From the NCBI GenBank assembly GCA_965218935.1, contig CBDCMH010000007.1:720662-784661 (forward strand): DNA of 64,000 nt, read 5' to 3'. Source of the DNA: JADFOI01 sp965218935 (GTDB lineage: Bacteria; Acidobacteriota; UBA6911; RPQK01; JADFOI01). A model generated the notes under the pieces. That model had not been told where the DNA came from and made no database searches. It worked only from the letters and a program-made list of their open reading frames with translations. This document shows positions 7,416 through 14,856 of the stretch, one piece after another. Numbering within the stretch: position 1 is the stretch's first letter; each line of letters begins with the position of its first letter. The position numbers and the translations under genes are program-made.

Positions 7416-8720
7416 CTATAGCGCTGCCGTTCGAAATCCCGCCAGCACATCACGCCGATCAGGGGTGCAGTAATTCCGCCAGGTGTTCCGAATCAGCCGC
7501 GAGCGAGTGGTCCAGGCCCCACCTCGCAGTACCTTGTGAGTCTTAAACCAGGGCTCAGAGTACTCTTTATAAGGATCAGCAACGAAGCCGGGATAGGGCA
7601 AAAAATCACTGGCGGTCCATTCCCACACGTTGCCAATCATCTGCCGGCAGCCCACCTTACTGTCCCCTTCCGCCAAAGCTCCCACCGCCACGCATCCCAT
7701 GGCTTCCCAGTTCAGGTTCGCCCGTGCGCTGCTGGGCGGCTCATCCCCCCAGGGAAAGCTTCTCTTCCCTTCCACCATCTCCCCGTCCGCTTGAAATTCC
7801 TGCGACGCTGCCATCTCCCATTCCGGCTCAGTCAAGAGACGCCGGCCCGCCCATTTGCAATAGGCCTCCGCTTCATACTCATTCACATGAATAACGGGCA
7901 GATTTTCTTCCAAGGGCCGGTACTGGTCGAAATGACGGCGCATCCACCGGTTGGGCGATTCTCGTTTCCAGTACACAGGATGCTCGGCGCCAGCCTCTTC
8001 TCGCCACTTCCACGCATGCTCACTCCACCATTCCTTGCGCTGGTATCCACCCTCATCCACAAAGGCTGCAAATTCAGCATTGCTGGTGGCTGCCCGTGCC
8101 ACCCGGAATGGCTGGACCTGGACGGGATGACTCCACTTTTCATTGTCGAAAACGAAAGGCATCTCTGGAGTGGCCCCGAGAAGGAATGTTCCCCCGGGCA
8201 CCTCCACATCACCGGATAGAGAATCGCCCTCTCCCTGAGGGCTGGAAGGTTCCTCCCTATCTGGAGAGGAGAGAGGAGGTGGAGGATAGCTGAGCGTTTG
8301 TCTCGCGTAGGTGAAGGCCTCATCGTGCATGTCTTCGTGCAGGAGCCCCAGCTGATAGAAATAGGGCTGATATTCCGGCTTCCCCGATTGCAGGGAATCG
8401 ATAATGCGGGCGAGAACTTCCTCCATGTAACTCAGCGTCTCCTCCCGTGAAGGAAGAGGCAGATCCCAGCGGGTATCGTGAGCCACCGCCATGGAGTCGT
8501 AGAGCCGATCTCCATCTCCACGAATCGGTTCTTTCTGGAACAGATGACGAAGAGTCCATTTCTCCTGAAACCAGGCCACATGTCCGATTTCCCAGAGAAG
8601 CGGATTAACGATAGGAAGTCGAGGTCCCATCAGCTGCTCATCGGTGAGATCCTCAACCAGGGCTAAGGTTCGAGAACGAGCCTCGGTCAACTGATCAATC
8701 AATTCTGATGCAGGGGGCAT
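7416..8720 (-). CDS. egtB: EgtB/SenA-type non-haem iron sulfoxide (selenoxide) synthase
   Basis: A 434-residue two-domain enzyme. The N-terminal DinB-like domain supplies a three-histidine iron site: H47 in WEIGHVAWFQEKW, and H128 and H132 in LLHEDMHDEAFTYAR. From about residue 170 a formylglycine-generating-enzyme-like domain follows, with VNEYEAEAYCKWAGRRLL, IGNVWEWTASDFLPYPGF and VLRGGAWTTRSRLIRNTWRN. EgtB joins hercynine to a thiol with O2; SenA uses a selenosugar. The HEDMH form differs from the HEQQHQE form of classical EgtB and looks closer to SenA. With senB downstream and egtD upstream, SenA is favoured but not proven. Confidence 0.85.
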   Translation of the reverse strand: MPPASELIDQLTEARSRTLALVEDLTDEQLMGPRLPIVNPLLWEIGHVAWFQEKWTLRHLFQKEPIRGDGDRLYDSMAVAHDTRWDLPLPSREETLSYMEEVLARIIDSLQSGKPEYQPYFYQLGLLHEDMHDEAFTYARQTLSYPPPPLSSPDREEPSSPQGEGDSLSGDVEVPGGTFLLGATPEMPFVFDNEKWSHPVQVQPFRVARAATSNAEFAAFVDEGGYQRKEWWSEHAWKWREEAGAEHPVYWKRESPNRWMRRHFDQYRPLEENLPVIHVNEYEAEAYCKWAGRRLLTEPEWEMAASQEFQADGEMVEGKRSFPWGDEPPSSARANLNWEAMGCVAVGALAEGDSKVGCRQMIGNVWEWTASDFLPYPGFVADPYKEYSEPWFKTHKVLRGGAWTTRSRLIRNTWRNYCTPDRRDVLAGFRTAAL

Positions 8721-8743
8721 GGCGAGGCAACCCTTTTTAACAA

Positions 8744-8768
8744 GCCGCTCTAAGAGCGGCCGCTACAA
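8744..8768. repeat. CCGCTCTAAGAGCGGCCGCTACAA element (family R4)
   Basis: An inverted repeat GCCGCTCT-A-AGAGCGGC plus the tail CGCTACAA straddles the egtD stop codon. A related element (GTCCGTTCTGAGAACGGAC, then GCTACAA) sits at 54431-54457. It forms an intercistronic hairpin between egtD and egtB. No U-run follows, so termination is doubtful. Confidence 0.6.
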
Positions 8769-9802
8769 CGTCGAAACAGTAGCAGCGAAAACCACTTCTG
8801 GGAATCACTCAAGTGGGCTGTCGATTCCAGACCGAAGTATTCAAATTGCTGCTGAAGTTGATGGGGCTCAAATTTACGACTGATTTCGACTAAGATTCTT
8901 TCTCCTTCTTTCCAAAGAAATCCTGACTCGAGCGGAGGGAGATGGATCTTCTGGTCTGAAGTGGATACCGCGTACATCTCCATCTGCTGCCACTGGAGGT
9001 TATAGCAAGAGTGGTAACGCATTTTCCTCAGGTCAAAATTGCTTCCCATCACCCGATTGATGTTTTCAAATGCGTTTAAAATGAACTCGGCCGTGATCCC
9101 TTCTGAATCGTTGTAAGCCTTCTCCAGCGTTTCGGTCTCTTTGGTGCTGTCCACCCCGAGAAGGAAGAGATCGTCAGGGCCCATACACCCACTCAGCAAC
9201 TGAAAAAAGCGGTCGAAGTCTGATCGATCCAAGTTCCCCACACTGCTGCCCAAAAATACAAACAAGGTAGGAAGACTTCTCTCGATGCTGAGAATTCCCT
9301 CCTCGTAAGAGGCACACAGCCCATGAAACTTCAGCTGAGGAAACTGCTGTTGGACTGAATCTCTCGATCCAATCAAGGCCGTAAGGCTCACGTCAACAGG
9401 AGCAAAAGTCCCTCCTCCCCGCTGTTTGGCTTGCTGGCTCAGAAGATGGGCGCTCTTCTTTGAAAAACCTGCCCCCAACTCCACCAGGCATTCCACCTCA
9501 GCCAGGGCAATGATCTGTTTTGCCTCCTTTTCAAGAATGGCATCCTCAGTACGGGTGAGGTAATACTCGGGCAGGGTGCAGATCTCTTCGAATAACCGAG
9601 AACCTCGCTCATCATATAAAAATCGAGGCTCGATGCGGCGGGGTTGGTCCAATAGAGTCCGAGCCAGGGATCGAGCCACATTTTCTTCAGAGGCCTCGGA
9701 CTTGAGTACCCAGATGGAAGGCTCGAAAGACGACCAGCGGTTCTTCTGACCGTGTGAAAAGATCTCAGGTGGAGTTGTTATTTTCTGATCCTTGGGCAAC
9801 AT
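8750..9802 (-). CDS. egtD: L-histidine N-alpha-methyltransferase EgtD
   Basis: A 350-residue SAM-dependent enzyme that trimethylates histidine to hercynine, the first step to ergothioneine and selenoneine. It shows RFLYDERGSRLFEEICTLPEYYLTRTE in pieces typical of the family, an SAM loop ELGAGFSKKSAHLL, PVDVSLTAL, and FVFLGSSVGNLDR. The ATG at 9802 has an AGG five bases upstream. A GTG two codons earlier is possible. It begins almost immediately after the thioesterase stop, so the two are co-transcribed, and egtB follows after 29 bp. Confidence 0.93.
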   Translation of the reverse strand: MLPKDQKITTPPEIFSHGQKNRWSSFEPSIWVLKSEASEENVARSLARTLLDQPRRIEPRFLYDERGSRLFEEICTLPEYYLTRTEDAILEKEAKQIIALAEVECLVELGAGFSKKSAHLLSQQAKQRGGGTFAPVDVSLTALIGSRDSVQQQFPQLKFHGLCASYEEGILSIERSLPTLFVFLGSSVGNLDRSDFDRFFQLLSGCMGPDDLFLLGVDSTKETETLEKAYNDSEGITAEFILNAFENINRVMGSNFDLRKMRYHSCYNLQWQQMEMYAVSTSDQKIHLPPLESGFLWKEGERILVEISRKFEPHQLQQQFEYFGLESTAHLSDSQKWFSLLLFRRCSGRS

Positions 9803-9808
9803 GGTCAC

Positions 9809-10228
9809 CTACTGCGATTCCAGGAGCAACCTTCCGTAATGCTCGGGTAAGCTCTTCGGCTTTCCTTCCCGGTCCGTGACGACATGAGTGGTTTCCCCTT
9901 GAGCATAGACTTTCTCACGCTTTGGTTCGAGCAATTCATAGGCGAAAGTTATCGTTCGACGGCGCAATTCCTTGATCCACGTCCGAACCACAAACTCACT
10001 ATCATAACGCAGTGGTGCCAAGTAACGGCACTGAACGGTGGCGACCACCAAAAATCTCCCACTGTTGCGTTCCATCTCCTGATAAGAGAATCCGTGCTGC
10101 CTGCACAATTCCGATCGGCCCACTTCGAACCACACCAAGTAGTTGCCATGATAAGCGACTCCCATTTGGTCCGTTTCCGCGTAGCGGACTCGCAGTGTGC
10201 AGTCGGTGTAAGAAATCTGGTTTTTCAT
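9809..10228 (-). CDS. YbgC/4HBT-family acyl-CoA thioesterase
   Basis: A hotdog-fold thioesterase of about 139 residues from the start MKNQISYTD. The motif VRYAETDQMGVAYHGNYLVWFEVGRSEL carries the catalytic Asp of the YbgC type. A frame upstream to 10441 would overlap the divergent ABC gene and is rejected; ATG at 10249 is an alternative. It is the first gene of the minus-strand run leading into egtD, with no gap. The link to hercynine chemistry is unclear, and it may simply share the promoter. Confidence 0.88.
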   Translation of the reverse strand: MKNQISYTDCTLRVRYAETDQMGVAYHGNYLVWFEVGRSELCRQHGFSYQEMERNSGRFLVVATVQCRYLAPLRYDSEFVVRTWIKELRRRTITFAYELLEPKREKVYAQGETTHVVTDREGKPKSLPEHYGRLLLESQ

Positions 10229-10280
10229 TTCAGCCGGTAACCCTATCATGCCCAGCAGATCTGCTAAAATCCTCTGCGAC

Positions 10281-11213
10281 ATGATCCCTTCTGAGGAGGT
10301 GTCCGCCTCACCTCGTGCCATTGAAGGCAGCCGAGTAGTGAAGAAATACGGCGACCTCACTGCTGTTGACGAAATGGACTTCACCGTTAAGCGGGGCGAG
10401 GCCTTCGGGCTTCTGGGACCCAACGGGGCTGGTAAATCCACTCTGATGCGAATGATTTACTGCCGAACTCCATTGACCTCAGGCAGTCTGTTGGTCGAAG
10501 GATGGGATGTGAGACAGGATCAAAAGAAGATCAAGGCCCTGGTTGGAGTGGTTCCCCAGGAGAATAACCTGGACCCCGATCTCAACGTGATCGAGAATTT
10601 GAGAGTTTATGCGCGTTACTTCCGCATTCCGAGCCATCAGGCTCAAACCCTGGCTGAAGACCTGCTTGCCTTTGTGAATCTTGGCGGCAAGAAACACACG
10701 GGGGTTGAGGCACTTTCAGGAGGCATGAAGCGCCGCCTCATTGTGGCTCGGGCACTCATGCATCGTCCAAAGGTTTTGGTTCTAGATGAGCCCACGACTG
10801 GACTGGACCCCCATGTTCGCCACGATCTGTGGGACCGGCTTCGGGAACTGCGTCGTCGACAGATTACGATTCTGCTCTCCACACACTACATGGAGGAGGC
10901 ACAGGAACTCTGTGACCGTTTGATCATTATGGATCAGGGCAAAATCCTGGCTTCTGGGAAACCGCAGGAGCTCATCAAGCTCAATGTGTCCAACTTCGCG
11001 CTTGAGATTCATGAAATGGATGGTCAAAAGCCCATCGTCTCGCATCCGGAGATGACTTCTGAAACCCACGGCGCCACTCACTACTACTTTGCACCATCCC
11101 TGGAATTGCTCACGCCTCTTATGAATCAATATCCCCATCATCAGTCCCTTCTGCGCCCCTCAAATCTGGAGGATGTCTTTTTGAAGCTGACCGGCCGGAG
11201 CCGATTGGAGTAG
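10281..11213 (+). CDS. ABC transporter ATP-binding protein, NodI-like
   Basis: A 310-residue nucleotide-binding subunit from MIPSEEV. Walker A is GPNGAGKST, the Q-loop region is VGVVPQENNLDPDL, the signature LSGGMKRRL and Walker B VLVLDEPTTGLDP, with the H-loop in STHYMEEA. A C-terminal extension of about 80 residues is typical of the DrrA/NodI branch of drug and lipo-oligosaccharide exporters. The permease gene follows after 11 bp. It is divergent from the thioesterase-egtD run with a gap of about 50 bp, so the promoters overlap. Confidence 0.93.
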   Translation: MIPSEEVSASPRAIEGSRVVKKYGDLTAVDEMDFTVKRGEAFGLLGPNGAGKSTLMRMIYCRTPLTSGSLLVEGWDVRQDQKKIKALVGVVPQENNLDPDLNVIENLRVYARYFRIPSHQAQTLAEDLLAFVNLGGKKHTGVEALSGGMKRRLIVARALMHRPKVLVLDEPTTGLDPHVRHDLWDRLRELRRRQITILLSTHYMEEAQELCDRLIIMDQGKILASGKPQELIKLNVSNFALEIHEMDGQKPIVSHPEMTSETHGATHYYFAPSLELLTPLMNQYPHHQSLLRPSNLEDVFLKLTGRSRLE

Positions 11214-11224
11214 GTTTAAGACTC

Positions 11225-12007
11225 ATGTGGAGTTGCTCTCTTGGACAGATCGATTGGTTCGACACTCTCGCAGTGTGGCGGCGCAACTACGACGTCAATT
11301 TGAGTCTGTGGAGGGCAGAGGTCTTTCCGCCTCTGGTGGAGCCCACCGTCTCCATTTTGGCATTCGGTTGGGGAATCGGGAGTTTGATCGCCGCGGAAAT
11401 CCTGGAGATACCCTATTTGACCTTCGTGGCGGCTGGGATTCTGGTGGTGACCGGCCTTGTTCGCGCCCTCCTTGAGTGCACCTATGGGGCCTACTTTCGG
11501 ATGGTCTATCAGTCGACCTACGATGCCATATTGAGTACACCCATCGGGGTCGAAAGTCTGGGTGCGGGGGAAATCCTGTGGGGTGCCTCCAAAGCTGCCT
11601 TTGACAGCCTTCTGATCATGCTGATTCTACTCGCTTTCGGCGTCCTTCATTCCCCCATGAGTATCTTCATTCCTCTGGTGATTTTGCTGGGGGCCATTGG
11701 ATTAGCGTCCATTGCCTTTGCCTATACCGTCTCCATTTCCTCCATTTATCAGTACAATTACTTTATCGCCCTGGCCTTTTCATCGCTTTGGATTTGTGGC
11801 GCTTATTTCCCGGTCGATCGTCTCCCGCTGGCGCTTCAGTACTTGTCCTGGGCTTTACCCATCACCAGTGTAGTGAATTTATCACGGGATCTGATGACGG
11901 GCCGCCTGGATTCCTGGTCACTGCTTCAAGCACTTTGGATTCTCATTTCTTCACTGATCTTCAGTGACCTTGCTCTTCGCCAGCTGGCCAAAAGAATGTA
12001 CTCCTGA
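11225..12007 (+). CDS. ABC-2 type permease, NodJ-like
   Basis: A 260-residue integral membrane protein with six predicted helices. The N-terminal part SLWRAEVFPPLVEPTVSI and the later block FSSLWICGAYFPVDRLP, with a gating-helix-like LQYLSWALPITSVVNLSRDL, are characteristic of NodJ/ABC-2 exporters. It partners the preceding ATPase to form an exporter. Substrate is unknown. Exporters of this group move polyketides, lipo-oligosaccharides or other amphiphiles. Confidence 0.9.
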   Translation: MWSCSLGQIDWFDTLAVWRRNYDVNLSLWRAEVFPPLVEPTVSILAFGWGIGSLIAAEILEIPYLTFVAAGILVVTGLVRALLECTYGAYFRMVYQSTYDAILSTPIGVESLGAGEILWGASKAAFDSLLIMLILLAFGVLHSPMSIFIPLVILLGAIGLASIAFAYTVSISSIYQYNYFIALAFSSLWICGAYFPVDRLPLALQYLSWALPITSVVNLSRDLMTGRLDSWSLLQALWILISSLIFSDLALRQLAKRMYS

Positions 12008-12052
12008 TTCGTGCTGGGGCGCTCCGCGCAGTGCTGCAGTGCTGTTGTGCTG

Positions 12053-12335
12053 TCGTCACTTCGTGACGTCGTGCTGTTGTGCGGTCGTGCTGTCGTGCTG
12101 TTGAACGAATCATTTGTAGGGGAGCAGCCGGAGGTTGAGCCGAACCATCAGGATTGCAAAGACCGGAGTCACAAGAGTAAAGACCCTGCTGCCTATTTGG
12201 CTCGGGTTCGGCACCTGAGGTGCCTCCCACATTCCTGAGGGGCCGTTACAAAACAAACTGGATTAAACACTCTCCAAAGCCTGCAACTCCGCTCTGCCCA
12301 CGACTGCACAACAGCACGACGGCACGAAGTGACGA
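12053..12335. repeat. Inverted pair of R1 tracts in a 346-bp convergent gap
   Basis: The gap 12008-12353 between two converging genes has no supported gene. Its left side carries R1 units and its right side the reverse-complement tract. A 29-base block at 12053-12081 (TCGTCACTTCGTGACGTCG onward) matches the reverse complement of 12307-12335 at 28 of 29 positions, so the transcript could form a long stem around a 225-base loop. The loop contains one R2 element. Confidence 0.8.
12209..12237 (+). repeat. TTCGGCACCTGAGGTGCCTCCC element (family R2), copy 1
   Basis: A 29-bp block containing the short inverted repeat GGCACCTGAGGTGCC followed by TCCCACATTCC. It recurs at 20324-20352, and its core is part of the hairpin at 39880-39902. 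Confidence 0.65.
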
Positions 12336-12353
12336 CCGCACAACTGCACGAAA

Positions 12354-14114
12354 TTAGCGGGTGACTTCCTTCCAGCCGCGTCTGGAAAGATCCCAGTAGA
12401 TGATGCCTCCTGCCAGGAGACTCATCAAAAGAAGTGAGACTCCCAGTAAGAGTTCTCCAAAAATGATTTTGCCAACACCAAAGAGCACTGCGTAAACCAG
12501 AAAGACTCCACACACCCAGTCCAAGAATAGCCATGCAAAATTTGAATCTCCTGTCACATCAGGAACCGCTCTTGCCACCCTTCGCCAACCTATCCCTCCG
12601 GGATGAACTCGTCGATAGAATTGAATCAAGCGTTCCTCCGCAACAGGTTTGGTGAGAAAGGTCACCACAATCCATACAACCGTTGTGACCCCGACAATAT
12701 AGAAGAGGGTCTCGGGAAAAGCGACTGTGGTCTGGACCTTGATATAGGCATAAACGAGAAAAGGCGTCACCGTTGCACTGATCTCGCTCCAGGCATTGAT
12801 CCGCCACCAGTAGAAGCGAAGAATCAAGACCAGTCCAAGTCCTGCACCGGACTCGATGATGAACTGCCAGGCTCCCGAAATGGTCTGAATGACCAGAGTG
12901 ACCAAAATCGAGGCCACCATAATCACTAAAGTGGCCGCTCTTGAAACCAGCACGTAATGGGCTTCCGAAGCCTCCTGTCTGATGAATCTTCTATAGAAGT
13001 CATTCACGATATAGGAAGTTCCCCAGTTGAGCTGGGTCGAGATGGTGGACATATAGGCTGCAAAAAATGAGGCCACCAGTAAACCCTTCAATCCCACCGG
13101 AAGAAAATCTCGCATGGCATAAACGTATCCCAGTTTCTTATCCGCAGGGTCCAGGTCAGGGTACAGAACCAGAGTGGCCACTCCCACCAGAATCCAGGGC
13201 CATGGTCGCACACAGTAGTGGGCAACGGTGAACCAAAGCGTGGCCGTCAAGGAGTGTTTTTCATCCTTGGCAGACATCATCCTCTGGGCAACGTAACCAC
13301 CGCCTCCCGGTTCCGCTCCCGGATACCAGGCGGCCCACCACTGAACAAAGATGTAGGCGACGAACGCACTCACACTCAGAGCCAGGACCCCACCATAGGC
13401 GACGCTCTCCATTCCGGAATCGATCACAGGAGTAAATCGAAAAACCCAATCGGGAAGCTGAGCCTTCAACCCCTGGATTCCGCCCACTTCAGGCAGACGG
13501 ATCACCACGATGGCAAGAACAAGACTCCCTGTCATGGCGATAGCGAACTGTACGAGATCTGTCACCGCAACTCCCCACAGACCCGAAAGGGCGGCATAAA
13601 CGGCCGCAAAAGCCATGGCCGCGAAAACATAGTACCGAACCTGATCTTCAGAGATACCGAACATTCCGATCAAGATGGTAGCCATGGCCACGTTCACCCA
13701 ACCCATGATGACGGTGTTAATGAAAAGTCCCAGATAAAGGGCCCTGAATCCACGCAAGAAGGATGCCGGTCTGCCCGAATATCGAAGCTCAATAAACTCC
13801 ACGTCGGTCACAACGCCAGCCCTTCGCCATAGTCTGGCAAAGAAAAATACCGTGAACATGGAACCAAAAAGAAAATTCCACCACAGCCAGTTCCCGGCAA
13901 TTCCCCTACTGGCCACGAGCTCAGTTACGGCAAGAGGCGTGTCCGCTGCGAAAGTGGTGGCAACCATTGAAGTCCCAGCCAACCACCAGGGAAGACTCCG
14001 ACCCGAGAGGAAGAATTCCTGGGTATTTCTCCCCGCCCGCTTCGAATAATAAGCGGCGATGCCAAAGCTCAGGACGAAATAGAGGACAACGATGGCCCAA
14101 TCCCACACGGACAT
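12354..14114 (-). CDS. Sodium:solute symporter (SSS family)
   Basis: A 586-residue polytopic membrane protein of the SSS/LeuT-fold family, with about 13-14 hydrophobic helices. The N-terminus SKRAGRNTQEFFLSGRSLPW and the following AGTSMVATTFAADTPLAVTE carry the unwound first core helix region and sodium-site residues seen in the family. FAAYMSTISTQLNWGTSYIVNDFY matches the conserved helix-8 sodium site. Substrate (sugar, proline, glycine or other) cannot be assigned. The gene has its own promoter and a structured 5' leader. Confidence 0.9.
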   Translation of the reverse strand: MSVWDWAIVVLYFVLSFGIAAYYSKRAGRNTQEFFLSGRSLPWWLAGTSMVATTFAADTPLAVTELVASRGIAGNWLWWNFLFGSMFTVFFFARLWRRAGVVTDVEFIELRYSGRPASFLRGFRALYLGLFINTVIMGWVNVAMATILIGMFGISEDQVRYYVFAAMAFAAVYAALSGLWGVAVTDLVQFAIAMTGSLVLAIVVIRLPEVGGIQGLKAQLPDWVFRFTPVIDSGMESVAYGGVLALSVSAFVAYIFVQWWAAWYPGAEPGGGGYVAQRMMSAKDEKHSLTATLWFTVAHYCVRPWPWILVGVATLVLYPDLDPADKKLGYVYAMRDFLPVGLKGLLVASFFAAYMSTISTQLNWGTSYIVNDFYRRFIRQEASEAHYVLVSRAATLVIMVASILVTLVIQTISGAWQFIIESGAGLGLVLILRFYWWRINAWSEISATVTPFLVYAYIKVQTTVAFPETLFYIVGVTTVVWIVVTFLTKPVAEERLIQFYRRVHPGGIGWRRVARAVPDVTGDSNFAWLFLDWVCGVFLVYAVLFGVGKIIFGELLLGVSLLLMSLLAGGIIYWDLSRRGWKEVTR

Positions 14115-14146
14115 TTTGAATCACCAGTCGTAAGGAATAAGGGGAA

Positions 14147-14253
14147 GAGTTCCCGAGTGGCATTCGCTATCGGCGAAAAGAAAGTATGAGAATCTCGGCG
14201 GACTCCAGACTCCTTCGGGCACCGCTCTCACGGCGTCTGTCTCTCGGGAACTC
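14147..14253 (-). ncRNA. Structured 5' leader of the SSS symporter mRNA (candidate cis-regulatory RNA)
   Basis: The transcript predicted from the promoter at 14261-14288 would begin almost exactly at GAGUUCCCGAG, which pairs perfectly over 11 bp with CUCGGGAACUC about 100 nt downstream. The enclosed RNA can form a CGCCG/CGGUG hairpin and a UUCGC/GCGAA hairpin. The order GAGAGAC, hairpin, CCGAAGGAG resembles the 5' half of a glycine riboswitch, but the conserved AGGCAAAAGGAC 3' core is absent. I therefore call only a structured leader. The SSS start codon lies about 30 nt after it. Confidence 0.5.
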
Positions 14254-14260
14254 GTCTGCT

Positions 14261-14288
14261 ATTGTATCCGGATAGAATTGCAAGTCAA
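14261..14288 (-). promoter_or_regulatory. Sigma70-type promoter of the SSS symporter gene
   Basis: On the minus strand, TTGACT (5 of 6 consensus) and TACAAT (5 of 6) are separated by 16 bp. The expected start point is near 14254, at the first base of the leader helix. The AT-rich stretch just upstream (14290-14360) fits an UP-like region. Confidence 0.65.
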
Positions 14289-14408
14289 GGGGAAAAGACA
14301 TTTATTTTCAATAAGTTATGAATAATTTAATACACACGATTTTCACACTATTTGCACAGGTTTTTCCAAAACACAACTTCACGCCGGCACCAACGCACGA
14401 AGTCGAAG

Positions 14409-14675
14409 TCACTTCTTGTCTTCGTACCACTTATAGTTGATCCCCACATAGTTCAACCATTGTTCCGGAACTTCATCTTCCGGGAAGATGGCCTCCACGG
14501 GACATTCTGGAACACAGGCCCCGCAGTCGATACATTCCTCGGGATCAATATACAACTGCTCGTTCGGGTCGAATTCCGGTTCGTCACTGCGGGGATGAAT
14601 GCAATCCACAGGACAGGAATCCACACAAGCGGTGTCCTTTACTCCAATACAGGGTTCACATATGATAAATGTCAT
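14409..14675 (-). CDS. fdxA: 7Fe-type ferredoxin (3Fe-4S plus 4Fe-4S)
   Basis: An 88-residue electron carrier. Cysteines at 6, 9, 17, 21, 25, 48, 51, 54 and 58 reproduce the nine-cysteine pattern of Azotobacter FdI-type ferredoxins: CEPCIGVKDTACVDSCPVDC then ECIDCGACVPECP. By that model C6, C17 and C58 bind the 3Fe-4S cluster, and C21, C48, C51 and C54 the 4Fe-4S cluster. The acidic C-terminus (NYKWYEDKK end) is normal. It stands alone, divergent from the WYL regulators. Confidence 0.92.
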   Translation of the reverse strand: MTFIICEPCIGVKDTACVDSCPVDCIHPRSDEPEFDPNEQLYIDPEECIDCGACVPECPVEAIFPEDEVPEQWLNYVGINYKWYEDKK

Positions 14676-14856
14676 CGGTTGTGATCTTCGCCTTTCCGCT
14701 CTTTTCCCAATTTAACCACGATTGCTTTACGCTCAGGACCCATCCTTCTCTTATACTTTCTCGTATTCTAACGATTAAGGTCTGGTCAAGCCAGTCCTCT
14801 GCAAACATGATTTTCGGTAGTTGCCCTTTCAGGTGGGTTCTCCTAAACTACAGCCA

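Noticed and set aside
10249..10441. Long N-terminal extension of the YbgC-like thioesterase
   Set aside because: It overlaps the 5' part of the divergent ABC ATPase gene, whose frame is strongly conserved.
12030..12352. Possible CRISPR array in the R1 tracts
   Set aside because: Units are 8 bases, degenerate, without spacers of constant length, and no cas gene is near.
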